Origin: Coturnix japonica
Taxonomy: Eukaryota; Chordata; Aves; Galliformes; Phasianidae
Direction of reading: 5' to 3'
DNA: 64,000 bases
Assembly (NCBI RefSeq): GCF_001577835.2
Contig: NC_029529.1
Location: 7,256,157 to 7,320,156 of the forward strand
Shown here: piece after piece, positions 55,201 to 64,000 of the stretch
Layout of the letters: the number at the start of each line of letters is the position of its first letter
How positions within the stretch are numbered: position 1 is the stretch's first letter
Notes under the pieces: model-generated
Told to the model about the DNA's origin: nothing
Seen by the model: only the letters and a program-made list of their open reading frames with translations
Database searches by the model: none
Position numbers and translations under genes: made by a program

Positions 55201-58200
55201 CAGTGTGTGCCAGAGAGCAGGAGACTGCAGGCAGTGAGTCAGCACTTAGCAATGGTAAGGTAGGCATTTCCTCTTCTTATCTTTTTGAAAGAAATCTGTG
55301 TAGGATATTAAATGGCAGATATTTTCCTATAGTCTCCCAGGTGTGTACCCTGCTGTCCTAAACAGGTTTGGTGGGTGATTTGTGTGTTGAAACATAAATG
55401 TAAAATTATTTTTAGTTGTCAGAATTAGCGAGCAGATTTTTAGGTTCTGTTCTTTGCAAGTAATACAGTGTTACTGCTTACAGTTAATGCTATAGAAATC
55501 ACTTTTTTGTTGAAATAAAGAGAGCTTTTGGAGTAAGTATGTGCTTGTTGACCAGAACAGTGAAATCCAAGGTCTAATTTCCACATACTTGATGCAGTGC
55601 TAATGCAGTGTAATTTTAAGATATATGCTAAAACTACATGCAGAACAAGCGTTGCAAAGTCATTGAAGATGTTTTGTGCTGTTTCGCGTGTCCTTTTGTC
55701 ATTGTCAGTGAGCTCAAAGAGATTCTTGATTCCTAATTGTTAAAATACGCCTCTGCTGTATTCAGCTATTTATCTAAAATAGTTTGCAGGATGCTATTTT
55801 TATTATATGAAGGTGAGTCATAATTGACTTGTCACAGGGAAGTATTAGTTAATGGACTTCAACTCTGTGGATTTTGTGGTTTTTTTCATATACGTAAGTT
55901 GTTTCTCCATTGTTCTGCTTTGTGGACATACATGATGGCAATGAAAATGGAGTGCTGTATGTGATTCTAATAGAGCAAAAATTAGAACAGTCTTGTAGAG
56001 CCAATATGTAACTTCTTGTAGAAATGGGTGCATTGAAGAATTGTTAAAAAAAAGGAAGAAGTTGCAGGAAGAGAAACTGATCGGTGGTAATGGGGAAAGA
56101 GGATGGATGGATGGAAGTGGATAAAGCATTATGGGAAACACAGGAGTTGTATTAGCAAGATCTGAGGAGGCTTTGTCAGACCGTGAGGTCTGAAGCCTTT
56201 TCTTTGTCCCCTCATCATGATTTCATGGGGAGCTCTTAGGTTTTTTTCTGTCTGCTGGCTGAGTGATTGTCCTCAAGAGCTGAAGAAAAGAAAGGGACAG
56301 GGGAGCTGAGAATGAGTGTGTCAATCAGGTAGAGCTGGCACTTATTGAGGCTTAGGTGATGCATTGAGCTACTCCTGGCAGACAAGGGATACAGTGTGAG
56401 TAGCCTGCTTCTGTTCTAGTGGAAAAATAACACTAGAAAAGAAAGAAGCATCATGAGATGATCATTGTGAGTATGGTGTTGTTGCACAGACATGCTGAGA
56501 AAGGTTCATGTGCACAGAGAGTGATCAGTGGGGTCCGCTGCTGATGGAACACAATGGTGAATATTATTTACAAAGAAAAATAAATGTAAAAAGAGGGAGA
56601 AAAAGAAAGGACAGAGAAAACTGTCCATGATACCAGGTGAGAAGTGCAAGTTGGGGCAGAGGAACATCCTTTCCTGGGCATCCTGTCCAGCACAGACGGT
56701 GGTTCCCTCCCCCATAATACTTTCCCATGTCAGCTGCATTGACATTATAGCTATTCATCAAAATCATGCCAGATCCCTTATTAGATCTTCCCAGTTAGTG
56801 TCAGTTGGAACAAACTTTGGCCAGTGGGTGGTGCTGTGTGGTGTTAGATGTGATCTAGACATTAAAGATTTTTATGATGGAAATGTTAATAAAAATAATC
56901 ATCGTTTCCTCATTTCAGCATCACGATGGTTATATGGATAATTCAATAATACAATGTCTTGTTTTATCAGGTTCAGCTTTAGATATACATTTCAATGGTG
57001 TGAATGTTGCCTCCATACATAGAGAGTTGGAAGATCAGGAAGGCAGTGACCTTGGACTAGCAAGTAAGCGGTTCATCCATTTGTTTGATTATATTAGTTA
57101 TATAATTATATTGGTTATTACTTCGCTTCGAACTTAGTTTTTGTAGAGTTAAGTACGTTTGACGATCGATGGAGCCACAGATGATGTCCGTGCTCCTGTG
57201 TTTGATTTTAACATACTTTTTACAATAGCAGATAAGTAATACTTTCATTGTGAATGGCAGGTATTTGAATATACGGTTTAGCTTTACATGGTAGTTTTTC
57301 AGAAGGATCCTTGCAGAGCTGCGTCCTGCTTTGGAACTAATCTTTTTTTTTTTTTTTTTTTTTTTTGTGCATGCTTAGGTAAAAGATTACTGGAAAGTTC
57401 AGCACCTGTCAATATTCCAGGTTCTCTTGTTCGTTCCTCCTCTTTACATTCATCATCATCCCTTTCAACCTCTCCACTCAATTCTCTTTCACAATCACTT
57501 TCTCAGTCTTTTGTTTCATCCACTATGGTCCCTCACCAACAGCAGCCTCAGCCTTTGAAGTCGGAACAGAACATATTAGGCACCTCCGCCTCTTCTCACA
57601 ACTCTTTAGGTAAGTGGGCTGAAGGCTGCACTGCTGTGATTTAAGAGGGGAATCATTGGCAGGTCAGGAGGGTTGGGCTCAAAGCTTTGCAGACTTCCCA
57701 TGACTTGATCTGGAAGACAAAGCCCAGCTATTTTAATTGTTAACATTGTTGGTGTTAAGTGAGGTATGTGGGAGAGAGTTCAAGGAGTTAACTTTTGCTT
57801 CCTAGTGAAGACAGAAAATGTTCTTGGAAGAGGAGATATTTCCTTAGAGAGGCATTTGCAAGGAGGAGATAGAGCAGTCAGCAAGAACACGTTTAAGCTA
57901 CAACTTTTGCTAAGAAATAGAAAACAGAGAGAGAAAAAAAACTAAAATGATGTATGAACTTCTGGGATTAAAGGTTCTTGTATATGAATGTATTCCCACT
58001 GTTTCTTCTGCATTTGCGGACTGTGCTCTTTTAATAAAAGTAGCAAGAGAAAAGCACGTGGTAAGTTTCCTGAACTGCTCCACAGCTACAAGTATTTTTC
58101 AGGCTTTTACATTTCTGAAGGCAGTAAAATAATGAATCTGGCAGGTAAAAGTTTGAGCTTTGCATTTTCAGTGTGGTTACGTAGTTCTGCATGTGGAACA

Positions 58201-60927
58201 TTCTGTAGCAGGGTGTGCAGACTGAATTTATTGTTTTACAGGTTTAAATGGGAGCATGTGGGACTTTGTAACTGGGAATTTCTCTCCCAGCCCATCCCCA
58301 GTTCTGAGCAGTGACGCTGCCCCCTCAGTGAGTCCAAACAGCAACGGGAACGAACTGACGCGAGTGAGACAGGAACTCAATGATGCCAAGAGAAAACTAA
58401 AACAGTGGGAAGAATCGTGGCAACAAGTAAAACAGGTACATTCATTCATGGTAGTATTACGTTCTCTCTGTATTTAATAAACATGCACCTCCGACTGATT
58501 TTCCATTTTTACACGTTGTATTATCCTTAAACCCAGCATTTTTTTTTGCAGTCTTATCAAGTGAATTGACTGTGAGTGATGTTTTTCCTATCTCCCAAAT
58601 GAGCTGTCAGCATAAAGGAAGCAGATCCTTTAGTGCTGAACAGCAGCGTATCTCAGCGTAAAGTAACTAAAGACATACATTCCATCCTGTACCCCTGTCC
58701 ATTGATAAGCACACACACACAGAAAGGTTTGTTAGTAACTCTGGCTGCGTATTGTGCCTGGATGGTACTCAGCCACCTCAGCAGTCACACTGAGGCTCCT
58801 GACAGTTGCCATTCCAGTGCATTTCCTGCAGTCTTTTTCTTCCTCTCATATCGTATTCTCTGTGACAAGGAATAGCAAAGTAGCTCTGCTGTGTTCTGGC
58901 AGGTTTTAATGTCTCCTGACACTGAAATTTGAACACACGTTCCATTCATAGCGCTCCGTAAGTGCGGCAGTAGGAAAACCATTAAATTGACCATAATTAC
59001 ATTGTCGTGTCCAAAATCAGAAATCCGCACCTTTGAGGGCTTTTGAATTTGCAATTCCATTTTAATTTAAAAAGTCGTTTTCTCTCAGGCATGTGATGCA
59101 TGGCAGAAGGAGGCTCAGGAAGCAAATGAACGTGCTGATGTTGCATCTGCTGACAAACAGCTGGCGCTTCAGAAGAAGGAAGCAGTGGAAAATAAATTAA
59201 AAAAGCTGAAGGTGCAATTAGCTGCCTGCCTATCTACTGCCTTACCATACATGGAAAACTATGGAGACATAGAGAAAATATCCTTGCCAAAGCTCCGCTC
59301 CTTACAAAGCCGGCTGCACTTGGATTTAGGAACAATAGATGAGGTGAGTTTCTGTGTCTGTGTAACTGTTTTTGCTTAACTAAAACTGACAGCTCAGGGA
59401 GCTTCAGTGAGGTGCATGTGCCAGGTTTAATTTCAGAGAGATCTCTGATCTGAGATGGCTGATCTCAGGGTTAAGGCTTCCCTTCTGGATTAATGATGTT
59501 CGAAGTTCTCAGCCTGATAGATTCTTCTGATTCTTTGCTCAGCGATCAGAATAAATGACCAGCAGTTCACGAGGATTCTGAGGGTGATTTAAAAACAAAA
59601 CAAAAAAAATTCTGAAAAAGCTTAAATTGACGAAATTTCAGCCACTACCTGAAGAAATGAAAACAGTTGTAATAAATAAGTGTCAACAATTACACGTTAT
59701 TCCCTTGTTTAGAATGTAGGTGGTGAGGTTCTGCATTAGGAGTTTGTATAGTCAGAGGTGCCAGTACAGATTTGGAGCATAGAATCGCTGGCAATCGATC
59801 AGTGTATTCTCTGTCTCAGCGCTTCTCCTGTCCAGTGCCATCCGTGTCAGCAGGAACTGTTGCCTTGAAGAAAAGCCAGGCTCTCCATACAGGAGGTTAA
59901 AACCTAATTTAAGTCTCTGGCAATAAAGTAGATAGGTGAGACTTGCTATTTAGCAGGCTCTTGTGCTAAGTACATTTGCTATAGGGATCTTTGTTGTTTT
60001 TCTCCTGATGGATTTCAGAGAGAAGCAAAACAGTCCCGGAGTTTCCAATCTGAACAAAGTCATGAGATCCTGGGACAGAAGTCATCTCAGCCACATGGGG
60101 CTGTTTAGAACAATTACCAACCTTTACGGCTTCTCAGGCTTCTTTTAGCACTGTGGCCTCTTCTCACCTCTCTCTTCTGTCCCAGAGAAAGGTGCCATCT
60201 CAGTGCTGCTCCTCTTAACCCAAAGATGACTCAAAAATTAACCTAGTTTTTAGATGCCTTTCGCTTCTTCCTGCCCTTTAATAAGCTTGAGGTGCTTTAC
60301 TACATGGAGACATCTATTTGCATACCCCCAAAGTCTGTTCCTGTAGCTCTATTCAAAGTATAACATATATGGGAAGCTTCTGTTTTCTCTTAAGGCAAAC
60401 ACCTCTCACAACTGGGAAAAGTGTAGCAGTACTTTGAAATGTCAAAACAAGGAAGTATACACGATGGTAAAAAAAAAGGCTGACTTCTCTGCTGTTTTTA
60501 TCCCTGCCTTGCATCACTTATCCCAGTGATGCAGAAAAGCTGCAGTCCAGAAGTGATAGCTTAGATATCTTCTTGTCTAAGTGCACCTGTTCTCCTCCAG
60601 CTGCTGCTGTCATGGCTGTGCACGCTCAGGTCTCACAGCCCCCAGCTTGGTTGTTCATCATACACAGAACATTATTCTTTGTGTTGTTAGAGAGTTTTAT
60701 CGGGACATCCGAGTGTAAAAACAACTGAACAGTTTAGATTCCTTTTACTGAGTGCAATAACCATCTTACAGGTGATTTTTCAGCTTCAGTCAAAGAAGTG
60801 TGCAGGATGTCCAGAAGGTGATGGTGGCATTGTCCTGAACCCATGTCAGCATTACATACTCTGTGATCACTGTGTGGCTAAGCAAGAAGAATGTCCCTGC
60901 TGCAAGAAAAAAAGCAATCTGTGGTAA
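43261..60927 (+). CDS. UNKL: UNKL, unkempt-like C3H zinc-finger and RING protein
   Basis: Sixteen coding exons: 43261..43340, 44850..45059, 47861..48037, 48515..48648, 49475..49610, 49863..49980, 51193..51277, 51785..51897, 52660..52848, 53976..54038, 54131..54296, 56971..57063, 57379..57609, 58242..58435, 59089..59343 and 60772..60927; 799 residues, no stop or frame break. The start MPSVSKA is the family start. Residues 28 to about 314 hold the CCCH zinc-finger array, including YLKEFRTEQC, YCTKYDETTGICP, YYKTGTCIHETDARGHC, YKTEQCTKPPRLC, YRSTPCPSVKH and CNDMRQTGYCPRGPFC. Paralogue UNK binds UAG-containing mRNA through such fingers. A long Ser/Thr/Pro-rich linker follows, then a predicted coiled coil (about 635-710), then a C-terminal RING-like domain from C758 (CAGC...NPCQHYILCDHC...CPCC) ending in LW. 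UNKL is implicated in ubiquitination and Rac-linked signalling through BAF60b. UNK itself lies elsewhere in amniotes; the synteny supports UNKL. Confidence 0.96.
44165..44258 (+). mobile_element. CR1 LINE 3'-end fragment in UNKL intron 1
   Basis: The sequence agttggactaaatgactcat, then gggtccctttcaattcaaac and attctatgattct, is the CR1 3' terminus in the sense orientation. The upstream limit is blurred by divergence. Confidence 0.8.
45460..45683 (+). mobile_element. CR1 LINE 3'-end fragment in UNKL intron 2
   Basis: Contains typical CR1 blocks in order: ggtgatgcactggaacaggt, then gttgtggatc, then gagcagcctggtctggtg, ending ccattctatgatactgtg. Sense orientation, moderately diverged. Confidence 0.9.
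54080..54105 (+). repeat. (AC)13 microsatellite inside the 92-nt UNKL intron 10
   Basis: A perfect CA repeat fills over a quarter of the short intron between exons 10 and 11. Confidence 0.97.
54600..54960 (-). mobile_element. Degenerate CR1 LINE fragment in UNKL intron 11
   Basis: Read on the minus strand it follows the CR1 region upstream of the 3' end (a stretch like gtacaggctggggacc, then ccagcaggctgagggaaatg, then cagcaccttgacc...). It is strongly diverged. The long plus-strand open frame here is antisense to this repeat and not a gene. Confidence 0.55.
57343..57366 (+). repeat. T24 tract upstream of UNKL exon 13
   Basis: Twenty-four consecutive T residues end 12 nt before the acceptor tgcatgcttag|GTAAAAG and serve as its polypyrimidine tract. 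Confidence 0.95.
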
Positions 60928-62540
60928 CATGCAGGCTTGGTACTCGTATCATGTTAATGAATGAAATATATTTTATGCTTTTGTATTTTGTATAAAAATT
61001 ATATAAATCACTGATAATTAATCCATTTAACAGTGCTAGACCGATTTCCATTGTGATGTGACACCACGGTGAATGAAAGCACTCCCAGCTGCTGTCAGTG
61101 CAGGAGGCAGATGTGCAGGTGCAGTCAGTGGGCACTGAGCTCAGCAGGCACTGAGCCACGTCTCTGTGTGTGCTGTGCCAGGGCTGGTGTGTGGGGATTG
61201 GTCTGACACTGTGTTTACTCACCATTTGAAAACTACGATTGTTATAAAAGCACTTTTTAATTATTTGTCGTTGTTGTTGGAGGATATATTGTAAATTGCT
61301 TCGAGCTGCTTTCTTGGTCTTAAGCTTATTTTTTAATACACAATAATACGATGCTTTATATGTGTACTGTGAATTTCAAATATTTCATATGGTTTTACTG
61401 TTAAATCATAAGATTAAATAGATGTGAGAATTTACTTAGATTTTCTACAATTTATAAGTTAACTGCCTTCTATGATATTTATAAACCAGTGGAGAGAAGA
61501 ACAGCAAGGCACGTCTGCTTTGCTATTGAAGGATGTGTTAGGTTCTGTGGGCCAATCACTTCTAGTAACATACTGTGTGTTTGCATATTTCTCTTGGTTT
61601 CGATATTTGGAGTCTTACAATGTTTTGTACCTTATCTAATTTGTGTGGTACTTGCTGGGAGCAGACGTGGAATAACTCGTACCAAGTGCCTATGCCAAAT
61701 ACTCTAAACAAGAGCAGAAGACATGAGAAGAGGATTTTGCAGTCGGGTTCTATTGCTGAGTTCTGTGCTGTACGATATGATGGTGTGAGAATGTTCTTGT
61801 TTTGATAGATATTTTGAAGTAGATGTTTTCAGTACTGAGGTAACACGTATGAAAGGAGCTGCAAAATGACTTTGTTGTGTCATCAGGCAGCAGCACTTTG
61901 ACACAGGGATTCTTTTAAAAGGTGAAATACTTCATCCTGCTTGTTGGGAATGTGCAATTTAGGAGAAGTTAATGGATTCTTGATGTTAACATGTTTGTGT
62001 TCGGTTTTGTTACAAGGAATAACTGCCCGTGTTGTTCCTTCTTTTGTTTAATCCGGGTGAGAGGTTTGTACAGCTGACACTGAACGACCTCCTACTGTGT
62101 TACATGATTTGTATCTCTGTATTGAAGTCAGCTCACAGGCACAGAAGGGTTGATCTGTTTCAAGTTCTTTCATGTTGAAACAAAAAGCAAAGTGTGTAAC
62201 TGTAACCATTACTGTTGAAATGGAGATTAATTAAGTGAGGGTGTTTTATCTGAATATATGAGTCAGCAAAAACCAATCCATGACTCAGCTCTATGATAAC
62301 TAAATGTACACTGCTGCTTTCCCAAGGCACGTCGGTGTGTGGGAATGGTGAGACCTGGCAGAAAGGGGGAAGGATATTAAAGTGTTAAATATCTTTTACT
62401 TATTCCTACCATTGGGATACTGCTCTGTTGTAAAGGTGTGATACAAAGAGGATCGTGGCTCAGCAGGGTTGGCTGTCGCTGTCAGTGTCTTCACATGTTT
62501 GTGCTGTGGGTGGAATAAAGCTGTTCTTCATGTGCGATGA
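60928..62540 (+). other. UNKL: UNKL 3'UTR
   Basis: About 1.6 kb of AT-rich DNA after the stop without coding frames. The best poly(A) signal is AATAAA at 62514-62519, followed by a T/GT-rich stretch. The true end could be earlier or later. Confidence 0.6.
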
Positions 62541-63660
62541 TTGGAACAGTAAGTGGATCAAAGACTGGTGTATAATGATAGAGTGCAGTTGTTACATTTT
62601 CAAACAGGAATTTACTTTGGATACCAGTGTGCTGTGATGTAACCACAGCATGGAATCATTTTCTGCAGCTGTTGCACTCACAAACATGTTTAGAAGTGTC
62701 TCAATTGACAACTTTGCTCTGGTATTTCAGAGGAAACCAGCCCAGCCCACACCTCGCTGCCGATATTTGTCTGTGCAGAGACACAGAAGGATGGTTTCGT
62801 CCTGTCTGAGTTTATCGTTCTTTGTGGGAATTATTCATTGGTGCTCTCCTTCCCAGACCTGCTCTCACTATGGGCTGATCCTGAGGCTCCAACCAGACGC
62901 TGCAGTCACAAGAAAAACTGTATAATTAATTGTTCTTCACAGAGATGTTCTGTGAGACACCGTAAGCAAACGTCTCCATAAGCACCACAAAACCAGATAC
63001 GTGCACTTGTACATCAGCACCTGACAAGGGAGGGCAGGAAGGGCTGTGGGCTGTTTGGAACAGGTCAGAAGAGAAATACGACCTTTATAAGTACTTGTGC
63101 TCTGTATCTAGAAAACAAGCATTAAAATTATATTTTAGTGAGGCAAAAATAGAGTAACTTGTTGGATTTACAAAATACTTCAAAACTAAATCTGTCTCCC
63201 AGCTGCATTTTGGTACTTGTGGTAATTTATGCAGAGTGTTATTTTTAATGCAGCTGCCATTATGTCAGAGTTATTTTAGCCGGGGGATCAGCGGATTCCA
63301 GGGGGTTTTCCAGTGAGAGCTGCCATCAATCAGCAGTTGCACTCAGTGCAGGTAGCTCTGTCCCATAGGCTTATCAGTCATTGATCAGCTGGTTACTAAG
63401 GACACGCTTATTTTCTGCAGTACCCAGCACTGAACACAGGCGGTGATGTTACTGCGGTCACACCGTGCTCATATCGGGCCTTAATTACATTCATTGATGG
63501 AGCAGTGAGGTGGCTTTGTGAGCAGCTCTCAGTACAGAAGCTGTCGGTCACAGCACATCATCATTTACATCACCTGTATAAAACCGAACGCCTGTTACCC
63601 CGTCTCTATACAATAGCGTTTATATACGCGATGGTTCGCAAAGTCCCGCAGTTATTTTTA
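62541..63660. other. Intergenic DNA downstream of UNKL
   Basis: No recognisable gene, repeat family or RNA. An ATTAAA near 63121 could be a distal UNKL poly(A) signal. Confidence 0.4.
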
Positions 63661-63689
63661 TTGCCGTGGCAATAAATGGTTCATCTCTA

Positions 63690-63805
63690 CTCGTCCGCTG
63701 TGGCTGCGGGGCGGAGTCTCAAGTGCTTTTACGCACGCGCGGCCAGAAGCAGCGTTGCGCTGCAGGCGGTGGGGGGACACGGGCTGCATTTTCGCGATGG
63801 TTTCT
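63690..63805. promoter_or_regulatory. Isolated CpG-rich patch, possible promoter of an unseen gene
   Basis: A local rise in CpG with a GC box (GGGGCGGAG, 63708-63716) and a run ACGCACGCGCGG near 63731 that resembles an NRF1 site. No coding exon is recognisable beside it, so direction and target are unknown. Confidence 0.35.
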
Positions 63806-64000
63806 CGTACCCGCTGCCCTGAAACTGCTGGAAATAAGACCTACATGAAAAGCAGCACTTGTGGTACTAAGAACCATCCGACAGGGGCTGGAACAGCTCC
63901 TCCTGTAACGTTTGTATCTTAAAAGGAGAGCAGTGTAGAAAGCATTTACTAAGACAAAAATACAGTGACCACAAATACAGCCATCAGTCCGCACAGATGG

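Overview
This is vertebrate nuclear DNA from a bird, probably a galliform such as chicken. The evidence is intron-rich genes with near-identical amniote orthologues, CpG-island promoters, several 3'-end fragments of the avian CR1 LINE (tails of the ATTCTATG type), and compact microchromosome-like spacing. The gene set (KCTD5, UBE2I, TSR3, GNPTG, UQCC4, UNKL) belongs to the human 16p13.3 group, which in chicken lies on chromosome 14 (established knowledge; not checked here). No viral, plasmid or bacterial sequence was recognised.

Layout. 1-16.1 kb: the 3' two thirds of KCTD5 (+), a Cullin-3 adaptor, including an unusual duplicated exon and a possible alternative last exon. 16.1-23.8 kb: KCTD5 3'UTR, then gene-poor AT-rich DNA. 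23.85-32.9 kb: UBE2I (+), the SUMO-conjugating enzyme UBC9, with a CpG-island promoter and all six coding exons. 33.65-35.8 kb: TSR3 (-), an 18S rRNA-modifying enzyme, tail to tail with UBE2I. 35.86-41.4 kb: GNPTG (+), gamma subunit of GlcNAc-1-phosphotransferase, head to head with TSR3 with only 68 bp between start codons. 41.7-42.5 kb: UQCC4 (+; also called CCSMST1 or C16orf91), a two-exon mitochondrial complex III assembly factor. 43.2-62.5 kb: UNKL (+), an unkempt-family zinc-finger and RING protein with 16 coding exons. 62.6-64 kb: intergenic, with a small isolated CpG-rich patch near 63.7 kb.

All CDS models were built by hand from homology and splice sites. Every junction keeps frame: UBE2I 158 aa, TSR3 308 aa, GNPTG 307 aa, UQCC4 124 aa, UNKL 799 aa, KCTD5 last 150 residues. 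The genes are housekeeping neighbours rather than a pathway: ubiquitin and SUMO (KCTD5, UBE2I), ribosome maturation (TSR3), lysosomal sorting (GNPTG), respiratory chain assembly (UQCC4) and RNA-linked regulation (UNKL).

The most interesting signals are a diverged in-frame copy of KCTD5 exon 4 that looks like a mutually exclusive exon, a candidate acidic alternative C-terminus for KCTD5, a CR1 insertion that ends at the TSR3 intron 2 splice donor, a near-identical pyrimidine/ETS motif in two of the promoters, and an unbroken T24 tract in front of a UNKL exon.
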